22,950 nucleotides of DNA from Collinsella sp. (lineage in GTDB: Bacteria; Actinomycetota; Coriobacteriia; Coriobacteriales; Coriobacteriaceae). Made by a program: the position numbers and the translations under genes. Below the pieces are notes generated by a model that worked only from the letters and a program-made list of their open reading frames with translations, did no database searches and was not told where the DNA came from. Positions 14,064 to 22,150 of this stretch are shown piece after piece; position 1 is the stretch's first letter, and the number at the start of each line of letters is the position of its first letter. The DNA lies in assembly GCA_022745215.1 (NCBI GenBank), contig JAIIWC010000028.1:1-22950 (forward strand). Reading direction: 5' to 3'.

Positions 14064-15068
14064 TTATCGATTCTCGATGCTGCCGATGTTTTTGAGCTCG
14101 ATGGAGATGAGGCCGTTGGGTTCGTTGACGAACTCGATGTACTCGGAGTTCGAGCCCATCTCGGCCGGGAAGCTGATTTCGATGCCCGTGTCGGTACGAA
14201 TCTTATGATTGCGCACGGCCGCGCGCTCGACCTGTTTGCGCTCCACGGGCACGCGCTCGGGCACCTTCTCCTCGGTCAGCGCCGCACGCACGCTCTCCTT
14301 AATGACCGGCTCGTCCTCAAAGACCTCGTCGACGATATCCCAAGGCGGCAGCTCCTCGTCGTCCTCAACCTTCTCGGCAACAGCGGCCTTGACCTTGGCG
14401 AGCGCCACGGCCGTGTTGGCGCCGTGCTCCTCGGCAACCTCCTCGACCACACGCGTCACGGTGTCGATAACCTCCTTGCCCGACACGCCCGTATCGCACT
14501 GCAGCAGGCCGTCAGGGATGAGCATGCGGTCCTCGCCGGCGATCTTGCGCTTCTTGTCCACATAGCCGATCTCCATAGTGCTCGCGCGCACGATGGCGTA
14601 GCTCGGCACCTTTTGCGAAGGGTTCGGCAGGATGGCGTAATGGCGCGCGATATCGTTGCGCACCTCGCCCTCCTCGCGACCCACCTCATGCATAAAGGCC
14701 TGCTTGGAACCCAACAGCATAACGGCAAACCAGCGAGCGTCCTCGTCATCGTCAAAGTCCGCTACAAGCACGTCGGTGGACTCGGCCTTCTCTGCCTTGG
14801 TGAGCTCCGAGGAGATGAACTCCGCAATCTGCTGCGACAGGTCTATGAACTCACGCTCGCCAAAGAAATAACCCTTGAGCTCGCCGCCGAATGCGGAGTT
14901 CTCGGCAAACGTGGCGCGTTTGTTATCTGCCGAAGTGCGGGCACGACGCAGATGCGTGGTCACAAAGTTGCGCACGGTGCGGCTCTCGATATCGAGCTCG
15001 CGCTGGCTCATAACGTTGACGGCCGAGTCAAAGTCCAGGATATGCAAGATCGCGTGATTGATTTTCAT
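14064..15068 (-). CDS. Nucleoid-associated protein, NdpA/YejK (37-kDa) family
   Basis: A 334-residue soluble protein starting MKINHAILHILDFDS, typical of the Gram-positive branch of this family. The acidic/mixed central part (ESTDVLVADFDDDEDARWFAVMLLG) matches the YejK core, whose members bind the nucleoid in Proteobacteria; the role in Actinobacteria is not established. Residues about 205-275 are charged (KVEDDEELPPWDIVDEVFEDE). The C-terminus ends SIENR. ATG 15068 is preferred over ATG 15077: GGA lies 9 bases before 15068 and the family begins here. On the minus strand TATACT (15112-15107) is a good -10. The gene stands alone. Confidence 0.8.
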   Translation of the reverse strand: MKINHAILHILDFDSAVNVMSQRELDIESRTVRNFVTTHLRRARTSADNKRATFAENSAFGGELKGYFFGEREFIDLSQQIAEFISSELTKAEKAESTDVLVADFDDDEDARWFAVMLLGSKQAFMHEVGREEGEVRNDIARHYAILPNPSQKVPSYAIVRASTMEIGYVDKKRKIAGEDRMLIPDGLLQCDTGVSGKEVIDTVTRVVEEVAEEHGANTAVALAKVKAAVAEKVEDDEELPPWDIVDEVFEDEPVIKESVRAALTEEKVPERVPVERKQVERAAVRNHKIRTDTGIEISFPAEMGSNSEYIEFVNEPNGLISIELKNIGSIENR

Positions 15069-15106
15069 ATACGGCATTCCGTTCTAGATCGAATTGAGCA
15101 CGAATC

Positions 15107-15112
15107 AGTATA
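15107..15112 (-). promoter_or_regulatory. Candidate -10 box for the nucleoid-associated protein gene
   Basis: TATACT on the minus strand, 39 bases before the start codon. No clear -35 was found at 16-18 bases. Confidence 0.35.
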
Positions 15113-15143
15113 GCGGTCGAGCCCGCCCCACGCGCATCGAAGA

Positions 15144-15203
15144 TTGGTGCATTGGGGTCAGGTTACTTTGCACCAACATGGTGTAGACAAACCTGACCCC
15201 AAT
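15144..15203. repeat. REP-like palindromic element with interleaved arms
   Basis: ATTGGGGTCAGGTT (15151-15164) and AACCTGACCCCAAT (15190-15203) are perfect 14-bp arms. CACCA (15171-15175) and TGGTG (15179-15183) form a hairpin inside. TTGGTGCA (15144-15151) also pairs with TGCACCAA (15169-15176), so two folds compete. It starts 11 bases after the minus-strand hydrolase stop. A GGGGTCAGGTT-like core is common in REP-type intergenic repeats. Confidence 0.6.
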
Positions 15204-15213
15204 GAACTAACTG

Positions 15214-16374
15214 CTAGTGCAGGAGCTCGGACTGCCACGCCTCAAGCTGCTCTGCCAGGTTCTTACCGGCAGCAGGAACATTGAGCTCGGGGCGCTTGGG
15301 CAGCAGCGCGCACTTAAGGATCGCCGCGATGGTCTGCGAGATAAAGCGGCGCGTATCCTTGTCGAAGCCCTGAGCAGCCTGAAGCATCACTGGCAGGCTC
15401 TCGCGCAGATTCCCTGCGATATCCGCGAACCGTTCGGCGCCCGTGGCTTCAAACACGGAGAACAGCGCATCTACGAAGCGCTCGCGTTCGGCAGGCTCCA
15501 CTGCAAGCAACATCTCACGAATGGAGCTATCGACGTATCGGGCGCCGGCAGACAGGCGCTCGCAATACACAAAGTCGCAGCCGTCAACGACCCAGCTAAA
15601 GGGATTGTGTTGCAGCAGGCTGAATTCGGTGCTCTCGACAATGGCGTAATCCTCCTGCGTCTCGAAAATCATGCCAAAGATCGACGACTGCGGCAGGGTT
15701 TTATCGATGCGACCGGACAGGCCCGCAAAGGCGTCGCCACTCAGGAACTCCTCGACAAAGCCGGGGCCATCATGCGAGAAGGCCCTCTCGATTCGGTCAC
15801 CAGCGGCGTCAGAGCACATCGCCGCGCCATACACCGCCAAGTTGCCGCCTTTGGAATGGCCTCCGCACAAGAACGGTCCATCAATCGCGGCCGCCGCCTC
15901 GTCCACGTAGCGCGCCGCAGATTCCTGGGAGGGCACGGGGCACCGGAACGCCATGTTAAAGTCCTCTTTCCAGCCCACGATCGTACTGTCGGTCCCGCGG
16001 AAGGAAAGGTAGCTGAATCCTGCCGGAAAGCGGAACGTCATGGCTGCGAACTGCTCCGTCGCCGTCACGTCGTTCACGGCACGATAGCCGCAAACGTGCA
16101 CACCACGGTAGCGAGGACTTGCCGTCACGGCCTCCAGCAAGGCGCGGCTCCCCTCCGGGTCCCACAGGTCGTCAATCATGTCCCGGTAGCACTCGGCGCG
16201 CAGCAGCTCGCGCACGTCCAGTCCCTGCCAGCCGGCAAGCTCCGGCATATCCCCCGGCAAGCGCAAATACGACAGCCATGCAAACACCAGGCTGTCCACC
16301 GCGCAAAACGGCCGATCCTCAAACGAATCAAACGCCGTCTGGGCATACGTCAAAAAGTTAGGCGAATCCGACAT
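15214..16374 (-). CDS. Mbeg1-like (DUF2974) alpha/beta hydrolase
   Basis: A 386-residue soluble protein. A nucleophile elbow GGHSKGGN places Ser174 in a GxSxG-like setting with Lys as the fourth residue, as in Mbeg1-like proteins of Firmicutes and Actinobacteria. FRGTD (about residue 125) with a preceding aromatic strand is typical of lipase-type folds and supplies an oxyanion/strand motif. SHDGPGF follows the elbow by about 30 residues. The last 90 residues are helical with conserved acidic and Arg residues. The substrate is unknown; lipids or esters are assumed from the fold. No signal peptide or membrane segment, so it acts in the cytoplasm. GGAGG lies 3 bases before ATG 16374, and the ldh terminator lies just upstream. 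Confidence 0.75.
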   Translation of the reverse strand: MSDSPNFLTYAQTAFDSFEDRPFCAVDSLVFAWLSYLRLPGDMPELAGWQGLDVRELLRAECYRDMIDDLWDPEGSRALLEAVTASPRYRGVHVCGYRAVNDVTATEQFAAMTFRFPAGFSYLSFRGTDSTIVGWKEDFNMAFRCPVPSQESAARYVDEAAAAIDGPFLCGGHSKGGNLAVYGAAMCSDAAGDRIERAFSHDGPGFVEEFLSGDAFAGLSGRIDKTLPQSSIFGMIFETQEDYAIVESTEFSLLQHNPFSWVVDGCDFVYCERLSAGARYVDSSIREMLLAVEPAERERFVDALFSVFEATGAERFADIAGNLRESLPVMLQAAQGFDKDTRRFISQTIAAILKCALLPKRPELNVPAAGKNLAEQLEAWQSELLH

Positions 16375-16386
16375 GGCCCTCCCATC

Positions 16387-16424
16387 AAAAAAGGCGCCCG
16401 GGCCGCGGGGGCTCGGACGCCTTT
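16387..16424 (-). terminator. Rho-independent terminator of ldh
   Basis: On the minus strand AAAGGCG (16424-16418 complement) pairs with CGCCTTT; the stem continues through CCG/CGG and GGC/GCT with one mismatch and ends in TTTTTT (16392-16387). Strong stem plus T run, about 30 bases after the ldh stop and just upstream of the hydrolase start. Confidence 0.85.
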
Positions 16425-16453
16425 CATTGTAGCTTGCGACTTAACGCCAGTGC

Positions 16454-17404
16454 TTAGCAGGAGAAGTCGACGCTGTCGATGATGTCCTTGAGGGCCTTGG
16501 CAGAAGCGGTGAGCTCGCCCTGCTCGGACTCGTTCAGCGGCACGGGGACGCGGCAGACAACGCCATCGCGGCCGACGACCGTCGGCATGGAGATGGCCAG
16601 ATCGGACAGGCCATACTCGCCCACCATGAGCGAGGAGACGGGAAGAACAGTCTGCTCGTCACGCATGACAGCGGTGCAGATACGCTTAACAGCCATGGCA
16701 ACGCCGTAGTAGGTGGCGTGCTTCTTCTCGATGATGGTGTAGGCGGAGTTCTTGACGTCCTCGGCGATACGCTTCTCGGCAGCCTCGTGCTCCAGATGGC
16801 CGTGAAGTTCGCAGAAGGTGCTCAGCGGCACGCCGGCAACCTGGGCGCTGGACCAAGCGACGAACTCGGAGTCGCCGTGCTCGCCCATGACGTAGGCCTG
16901 GACATCGCGCGGATCGACCTCGACGTGGGCGCCGAGCATCTGCTGCAGACGACCGGTGTCGAGCACGGTGCCGGAACCGATGACGTGGCCCTCGGGCAGG
17001 CCGGACATCTTGATAGCGGCATAGGTCAGAACGTCGACCGGGTTGGAGACGATCAGCAGGATGCCGTCAAAGCCGGACTTCTTAATCTCGGGGATGATGG
17101 ACTTAAAGATGTTGACGTTCTTGTTGACCAGGTCCAGGCGGGTCTCACCGGGCTTCTGGGCAGCGCCAGCGGTGACGACGATCATAGCGGCGTCGGCGAC
17201 ATCAGAGTAATCGCCGGCGTAGATCTTCATCGGCTCGGCAAACGTCATGCCGTGCGCAATATCCAGGGCCTCGCCCTCGGCGCGGTTCTTGTCCACGTCG
17301 ATGAGGACCATCTCGGAGAACAGACCGCTCTGCATCAGTGCGAACGCCGAAGACGAACCGACGAAACCGCAGCCGACAATAGCGACCTTCTTCTCGTTAA
17401 CCAT
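16454..17404 (-). CDS. ldh: L-lactate dehydrogenase
   Basis: A 316-residue NAD-dependent enzyme reducing pyruvate to L-lactate. GCGFVGSS (residues 11-18) binds NAD; PGETRLDLVNKN carries the substrate Arg; SNPVDV and GSGTVLDTGRL (active-site Arg/Asp region) follow; catalytic His176 is in GEHGDSEF. Length is usual. Start ATG 17404 (MVNEKKVAIVG) has GGGAG 6 bases upstream; the in-frame extension to 17515 has no site and is not family-like. In an anaerobic fermenter this regenerates NAD+. The NAD synthetase gene two genes away is a functional neighbour but not shown to be co-transcribed. A palindrome CGAAAtcggTTTCG lies 161-174 bases upstream. Confidence 0.96.
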   Translation of the reverse strand: MVNEKKVAIVGCGFVGSSSAFALMQSGLFSEMVLIDVDKNRAEGEALDIAHGMTFAEPMKIYAGDYSDVADAAMIVVTAGAAQKPGETRLDLVNKNVNIFKSIIPEIKKSGFDGILLIVSNPVDVLTYAAIKMSGLPEGHVIGSGTVLDTGRLQQMLGAHVEVDPRDVQAYVMGEHGDSEFVAWSSAQVAGVPLSTFCELHGHLEHEAAEKRIAEDVKNSAYTIIEKKHATYYGVAMAVKRICTAVMRDEQTVLPVSSLMVGEYGLSDLAISMPTVVGRDGVVCRVPVPLNESEQGELTASAKALKDIIDSVDFSC

Positions 17405-17564
17405 TACAAACTCCCATCTCTCTCCACAAACAAACCGCCCAGGGCGACCCGAGCGGCTTGCCGTAATCCCAATACATCCAATCGGGACTTTGATTATGCT
17501 CCTATTCGCAGCCAAAAATCGACCGTTTGCCGAAAATGTTTGCAGAATTCGTAAAATAACTGCA

Positions 17565-17578
17565 CGAAATCGGTTTCG
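17565..17578. promoter_or_regulatory. Palindrome upstream of ldh
   Basis: CGAAA TCGG TTTCG (17565-17578) is a 5-bp inverted repeat with a 4-base centre in the 200-base gap between ldh and the aminotransferase gene. It precedes an A/T-rich stretch on the minus strand that could contain the ldh promoter. It does not match the Rex consensus. Confidence 0.3.
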
Positions 17579-17585
17579 AGCTATT

Positions 17586-17603
17586 GACTCGCAGAAACGA
17601 GTC
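17586..17603 (-). terminator. Small hairpin after the aminotransferase gene
   Basis: GACTCG (17586-17591) pairs with CGAGTC (17598-17603) around a 6-base loop, directly after the stop at 17605. There is no clear T run, so a weak terminator. Confidence 0.4.
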
Positions 17604-17604
17604 C

Positions 17605-18768
17605 CTAATACAGGCCCGCCTCGCGAATAGCCTCAACAGCCAGCGCAATCTGGTCGGGCGGCAGCACCAGCGCCATGCGCACGTGCCCCTCGCCCGAAGG
17701 ACCAAAGCTCGCACCCGGCGTCACGACGACACCGGCCTTCTCCATGAGCTCCTCGCAAAACGCCATCGAGTCGGTGCGGCCACCGGGAAGCTTGGCCCAC
17801 ACGAACATGGAGCCATGCGCGTTGGGGCGCTCCCAGCCCAAGCCCTCAAGACCGTCGCACAGGGCATCGCGGCGCTCCTGATACTTCAGGCGCTGCGCCT
17901 CGACCTCATCGCGCGGACCGTTGAGGCAGGCGATAGCGGCCTTCTGGATCGGGAAGAACATGCCAAAGTCGATCTGGCTGCGCAGCTTAGCGAAGGCCGA
18001 GACCACGTCCTCGCGACCGACCAAGAAGCCGATGCGGGCGCCGGTAACGTTGAACGACTTGGAGAGCGAGAAAAACTCCACGCCCACCTCGAGCGCGCCG
18101 GGATACTGCAGAAAGCTGCCACCCGGCTCGCCATCGAACACGATGTCCGAGTAGGCGTTGTCGTGGACGACCAACAGGTCGTGCTCGCGGGCGAAGGCGA
18201 TAATCTCCTCGTAGACCTCGGGCGTGCCCACCGAACCCACCGGGTTGGCGGGCAGCGACACGATCATGTACTTGGCGCGGTCGGCGACCTCGGGGTCGAT
18301 GCCTGCCACATAGGGCAGGTAATTGTGCTCGGCAACCAGCGGGTAGTACTCGAGCTTGGCGTCGGCGATCTTGGCGCCCGCCTCAAAGACCGGATAGCAC
18401 GGATCGGGCACCAGAATGGTATCGCCCGGGTCGAGCAGCGCCAGACCCAAGTGGCCCACGCCCTCCTGCGTGCCGTTGCACGACTGCACCATGGACGGCG
18501 TAATGCCCGAAACGCCAAAGCGGCGCTCGTAGTAATCGCACACGGCCTGCTTAAGCTCGGGCAGATCGCGCAGGGCATACTTCCACATCTCGGGGTCCTG
18601 TGCGGCCTGGGTCAGCGCCTCGACCACGTGGTCGTACGGCTTAAAGTCGGGCGTGCCCACGCTCATGTTGTAAATGGTCTTGCCCTGGGCCTTAAGCGCA
18701 AGAAGCTTGTTGTTGAGCGAGGCGAAAACCTCCGCGCCAAAGCGGTCGAGACGCTGTGATGCCTGCAT
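17605..18768 (-). CDS. Class I/II PLP aminotransferase (LL-DAP or N-acetyl-DAP aminotransferase type)
   Basis: A 387-residue fold-type I enzyme. K237 in SLSKSFNVTG forms the PLP aldimine; SVGTPDF (residues 36-42), the NPVGSVGT loop, DNAYSDIVFD (PLP pyridine Asp and Tyr) and a C-terminal Arg in GHVRMAL bind cofactor and substrate carboxylate. Relatives act on LL-DAP, N-acetyl-LL-DAP (PatA), Asp or branched-chain amino acids. Given the DapH-type acetylase operon 4 kb away, PatA-like work is plausible; sequence alone cannot decide. ATG 18768 has AAAGGTGG upstream and fits family N-termini. A strong hairpin with a T run lies just before the ribosome site (18787-18817), so expression may be attenuated or depend on nadE read-through. 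Confidence 0.85.
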   Translation of the reverse strand: MQASQRLDRFGAEVFASLNNKLLALKAQGKTIYNMSVGTPDFKPYDHVVEALTQAAQDPEMWKYALRDLPELKQAVCDYYERRFGVSGITPSMVQSCNGTQEGVGHLGLALLDPGDTILVPDPCYPVFEAGAKIADAKLEYYPLVAEHNYLPYVAGIDPEVADRAKYMIVSLPANPVGSVGTPEVYEEIIAFAREHDLLVVHDNAYSDIVFDGEPGGSFLQYPGALEVGVEFFSLSKSFNVTGARIGFLVGREDVVSAFAKLRSQIDFGMFFPIQKAAIACLNGPRDEVEAQRLKYQERRDALCDGLEGLGWERPNAHGSMFVWAKLPGGRTDSMAFCEELMEKAGVVVTPGASFGPSGEGHVRMALVLPPDQIALAVEAIREAGLY

Positions 18769-18786
18769 GGTGCCACCTTTCGATAC

Positions 18787-18817
18787 AAAAACGCGGCGCT
18801 CCGACAAGAGCGCCGCG
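18787..18817 (-). terminator. Terminator after nadE, inside the aminotransferase leader
   Basis: CGCGGCGCTC (18792-18801) and GAGCGCCGCG (18808-18817) form a perfect 10-bp stem with a 6-base loop. On the minus strand TTTTT follows (18791-18787). Only 18 bases, holding the ribosome site, separate it from the aminotransferase start at 18768, too short for a promoter. Confidence 0.8.
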
Positions 18818-18885
18818 CGATACGGGCCATCAGATTGCAAAAGTGTAACGCTTGCATCCCCTGTTTTGGTTCAATTTAGCCAACC

Positions 18886-20865
18886 TTAGTCAATTGGATT
18901 GAGCGCGTCGATCTGCGCAAGCCACAGATGCGAGCTGGCGTCACTCGGCATACGCCAATCGCCGCGCGGGCTGAGCGTCACCGAGCCCACCTTGGGACCA
19001 TCGGGCAGACAGCTGCGCTTAAACTGCTGGGCAAAGAAGCGACGGTAGAACGTACGCAGCCACGTGTGGACGGTCTTGGCATCGTAGACGCCCTCGAAGC
19101 TCTTGAGAGCCATGCGGTAGATCTTGCCCGGCTCAAAGCCAAAACGCAGCAGGTAGTAGAGGAAGTAGTCGTGCAGCTCGTACGGACCCACCAAATCCTC
19201 AGTCTTCTGCGCAATTTCGCCGTCGCCCGTGGGCGGCAGAAGCTCGGGGGACACCGGCGTATCGAGGATATCGAGCAAGACCTCGGCAATACGCCCGCCA
19301 AAGACATCGGCGGCATAGCGCACCAAGTGACGCACGAGCGTCTTGGGCACGCTCGCATTGACGGCGTACATGCTCATGTGGTCGCCGTTATAGGTAGCCC
19401 AGCCGAGCGCCAGCTCCGACAGGTCGCCCGTGCCGATGACAAAACCGCCAGCCTGGTTGGCCAGATCCATCAGAATCTGCGTACGCTCGCGCGCCTGGCT
19501 GTTCTCGTAGGTCACGTCTTGGACGGCCGGATCGTGCTCAATGTCCTTGAAGTGCTGCTCCACAGCCGCGTGGATCGAAACCTCGCGGAAGCTCACACCT
19601 AGGTCGCGGGCAAGCGACTCGGCATTCGACTTGGTACGATGCGTCGTGCCAAAGCCGGGCATGGAAACCGCCGTGATACCCGTGCGCGGCAGCCCCAGTG
19701 CATCGAAGGCACGCACGGTCACAAGCAGCGCCAACGTGGAGTCCAGGCCGCCTGAAAGACCGATGACAGCCGCCTTGGTACCCGTATGGGCAAGACGGGT
19801 CTTGAGGCCCGCGGTCTGCAGGTCGAGGATGGTCTCGCAACGCTCGGCCAGGTCACCATGGTCGGCCGGAACAAAGGGCGCGCGGGGGAAAACGCGGTCG
19901 ATGTCGCAGGCGTCGCGCAGGACGGGAGCCTCGGAGAGCGTGCCCTCAAAAGAAAACTCAACGGTCGTGGCCTCCGGCGCATCGTCCGCGCGCGCCCACG
20001 TCGTCGAGCGGCGGCGCTCGGCAACCAGGCGGTCAAGATCAACATCGGCGATGGCCATGTCGCAGGTAAGCAGCTTGGTCGCGGCGAGCTTGGAGCCGTT
20101 TTCGTAGACGAGGTTCTCGCCCGCAAAGACCATATCGGTCGTGGACTCGCCCTCGCTCGCATCCGCGTAGGCATAGGCGCAGTACAGGCGCGCACTTTGG
20201 TTAGAGATAAGGCTGCGGCGGTAATCTGCCTTACCGATGATTTCGTCAGAGGCCGACGGGTTGAGAATCACCGTCGCACCGGCAAGCGCCATCTCGGTCG
20301 AAGGGGGCGCCGGCACCCACAGGTCCTCACAGACCTCAGCGCCCAGCACCAGGTCCTCGGCGCCCTCATCACAGCAACGGTAGACAAGCCCCGAACCCAG
20401 CGGAACCGGACCCTGACCGGCAAAATCAACCCACACAGGATCTGCGGGAGCCGAAGCAAACCAGCGACGCTCGTAGAACTCGCCATAGTTGGGCAGATAC
20501 TTCTTGGCCGTGAGGCCCAAAAGCTCGCCCGCGCAACACACGGCGGCGCAGTTGTAGATGTTCTCGGCCGCCGCCACGGGAAGACCGATGGTAAAAACAA
20601 TCGGGAGCTCACGAGTCTCATCGAGAATATGCACCAGAGCAGCCTCACAGGCATGCAGCAGCGTGCGATTATGGAACAGGTCGGCCGCGGTATAGCCGGT
20701 CAGGTTAAGCTCGGGCAGCACCAGCGCGCGAACGCCGCGCTCGGTAGCCTCGCGAACAGCCGTCAGCGCAACCTCGGCATTGCCCTCGACATCGGCCACG
20801 CGAATCCGCGGCGACGCCGCCGCCACACGCAAAAAGCCATCAGACTGAGAAAGGTGAAGATTCAT
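18886..20865 (-). CDS. nadE: Glutamine-dependent NAD(+) synthetase
   Basis: A 659-residue two-domain enzyme. The N-terminal nitrilase-like amidase has the triad E52 (LPELNLTGY), K121 (AKKYLPNYGEFYE) and C179 (GAEVCEDLW); it frees ammonia from Gln. The C-terminal synthetase (about residue 345 on) has the PP-loop SGGLDS near residue 371, the NSQARERTQILM segment and GTGDLSELALGWATYNGDH; it adenylates nicotinic acid adenine dinucleotide and amidates it. Length matches actinobacterial NadE (about 650-680). ATG 20865 is chosen for AGGAGC upstream, and the next part MNLHLSQSDGFLRVAAASP fits the family. Confidence 0.96.
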   Translation of the reverse strand: MNLHLSQSDGFLRVAAASPRIRVADVEGNAEVALTAVREATERGVRALVLPELNLTGYTAADLFHNRTLLHACEAALVHILDETRELPIVFTIGLPVAAAENIYNCAAVCCAGELLGLTAKKYLPNYGEFYERRWFASAPADPVWVDFAGQGPVPLGSGLVYRCCDEGAEDLVLGAEVCEDLWVPAPPSTEMALAGATVILNPSASDEIIGKADYRRSLISNQSARLYCAYAYADASEGESTTDMVFAGENLVYENGSKLAATKLLTCDMAIADVDLDRLVAERRRSTTWARADDAPEATTVEFSFEGTLSEAPVLRDACDIDRVFPRAPFVPADHGDLAERCETILDLQTAGLKTRLAHTGTKAAVIGLSGGLDSTLALLVTVRAFDALGLPRTGITAVSMPGFGTTHRTKSNAESLARDLGVSFREVSIHAAVEQHFKDIEHDPAVQDVTYENSQARERTQILMDLANQAGGFVIGTGDLSELALGWATYNGDHMSMYAVNASVPKTLVRHLVRYAADVFGGRIAEVLLDILDTPVSPELLPPTGDGEIAQKTEDLVGPYELHDYFLYYLLRFGFEPGKIYRMALKSFEGVYDAKTVHTWLRTFYRRFFAQQFKRSCLPDGPKVGSVTLSPRGDWRMPSDASSHLWLAQIDALNPID

Positions 20866-20913
20866 AAGAATGCTCCTGTGCGTAGACGCCATTCACAACA
20901 ATTAGCAAGCCCT

Positions 20914-20919
20914 ATTGTA
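20914..20919 (-). promoter_or_regulatory. Candidate -10 box for nadE
   Basis: TACAAT on the minus strand, 49 bases before the nadE start. The -35 region is weak. Confidence 0.3.
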
Positions 20920-20946
20920 GTTCAACCGCCGGGTGTAACCGCATCC

Positions 20947-20959
20947 CACCAACTTGGTG
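20947..20959. promoter_or_regulatory. Palindrome between divergent nadE and the Ser-rich protein gene
   Basis: CACCAA C TTGGTG is a perfect 13-base palindrome in the 203-base divergent gap. Its left flank CCCACCA can also pair with TGGTGGG at about 21010. It could be an operator for either gene. Confidence 0.3.
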
Positions 20960-21068
20960 AGCTATTGATGAGTTGATGATATCTGTTAAATGTCACGTAC
21001 GATTCACATCTGGTGGGTACCCTGATGGCTGCATGAAACGAAGCAGATTAACACCGGGAGGGCCCCGT

Positions 21069-22013
21069 ATGACAACCAAGTACACCGACGCGCCGCGCAC
21101 GCGCGTCATGACACCGGCCGCGCTCAACAACGGCGTTCACGAAAACCATTCCATCGGACAGACCATGGCCATCGCGCCCAAAAAGGGCTTGTTCGACGAC
21201 ATCTCCATTCCTCAGATCATCGCCGGCGCCGCAGCAGCCGCAACGAGCGTCGCGCTTGCTTCCAAGATCGGTATCGCCGGATCGGTGATCGGCGCCGCCG
21301 TGAGCTCGGTTATCACCGTTGTGTCCTCGCAGGTCTACCGCCACTTTATCTCTGCCAGCGCCAAAGCCCTCAAAGGCACGCACGCCGCCGCCGACTACCC
21401 CGCCGGCGCCTATGAGCCCGTTGAGTTTGATGCCGAGGAGCACCTGGGTGGCGCCGCGACTACGCAGGAGATGCGCCAGATTGCGGGGCGCGCGACCACG
21501 GCGCGCGTTGCTCCCAACAGCCTGCGCGCCAAGGCGGCGGCAGAGCGCAGCCAGACGCAAAAGAAGGTCATCATCTTCTCCGTCGCGATTGCGATCGTTG
21601 CGGTAATCGCCTGCGCCGGCGCCATTCTTATCACCACTGCCGGCGAGGGTTTGGGCGCGCGCCCCGAGCCAATCCTTTCGTCGCGCACGACCGAGCACGA
21701 CGCGGATAGCTCCGGTCAATCGCAAAGCCAGCAGGACGACTCGCAGGGCACCTCCGCATCCACTGACTCGTCCTCGAACACCCCCGATCAATCGCAGGAC
21801 GTCGATTCCTCTGTGAACAACAGCGGCACGCAATCCGGCACGACTGACTCAAGCCAAACGACTGACGGCTCTCAACCGAGCGCGGGCGACCAGACAAGCG
21901 GCAATACATCGGGCACGGGATCTACCGACAACAGCAACACCAACAGCTCGAGCGGAACCGCGTCCGGCACGGCATCTGACAGCTCGAGCCAAGACACGGC
22001 ATCCGGCAATTAA
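21069..22013 (+). CDS. Membrane protein with Ser/Thr-rich extracytoplasmic tail, unknown function
   Basis: A 314-residue protein of unknown function. Residues 1-47 are hydrophilic; 48-90 form one or two Ala/Ile-rich, glycine-bearing hydrophobic segments (IIAGAAAAATSVALAS, then VIGAAVSSVITVVSS); 92-164 are hydrophilic; 166-190 are a clear membrane helix (VIIFSVAIAIVAVIACAGAI); 195-314 are a low-complexity tail of Ser, Thr, Gly, Asp, Gln and Asn with no Cys or aromatic residue. The tail after the last helix probably lies outside the cell, perhaps a stalk or glycosylation substrate. ATG 21069 is set by GGGAGGG (21056-21062); an extension to 20973 lacks such a site. No enzymatic motif seen. Confidence 0.65.
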   Translation: MTTKYTDAPRTRVMTPAALNNGVHENHSIGQTMAIAPKKGLFDDISIPQIIAGAAAAATSVALASKIGIAGSVIGAAVSSVITVVSSQVYRHFISASAKALKGTHAAADYPAGAYEPVEFDAEEHLGGAATTQEMRQIAGRATTARVAPNSLRAKAAAERSQTQKKVIIFSVAIAIVAVIACAGAILITTAGEGLGARPEPILSSRTTEHDADSSGQSQSQQDDSQGTSASTDSSSNTPDQSQDVDSSVNNSGTQSGTTDSSQTTDGSQPSAGDQTSGNTSGTGSTDNSNTNSSSGTASGTASDSSSQDTASGN

Positions 22014-22047
22014 GCACGTTTGCCTCTCATAGATAACCGACCTGCAT

Positions 22048-22080
22048 AACGGGCGCGAACCGGCAACGGTCGCGCCCGTT
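22048..22080 (+). terminator. Terminator after the Ser/Thr-rich membrane protein gene
   Basis: AACGGGCGCGA (22048-22058) pairs with TCGCGCCCGTT (22070-22080); an inner CC/GG extends the stem after a bulge. TGCCTTGG follows, so the T tail is poor though the stem is very stable. Confidence 0.7.
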
Positions 22081-22114
22081 TGCCTTGGGCGCCGAGGTGG
22101 CACGCCCCGTGCGA

Positions 22115-22123
22115 TGGTAAGAT
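22115..22123 (+). promoter_or_regulatory. Candidate extended -10 for the last gene
   Basis: TGG TAAGAT is an extended -10 of 28 bases before the start codon at 22151. No clear -35. Confidence 0.3.
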
Positions 22124-22150
22124 GCTTTGGTGTGTAAAGAGGAGATTTGC

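Noticed and set aside
18792..18885. T-box or other known leader before the aminotransferase gene
   Set aside because: I found no T-box core sequence or other riboswitch signature; only a plain terminator.
19786..20976. 396-residue open frame on the + strand
   Set aside because: Antisense to nadE and rich in Arg/Gly; no motif.
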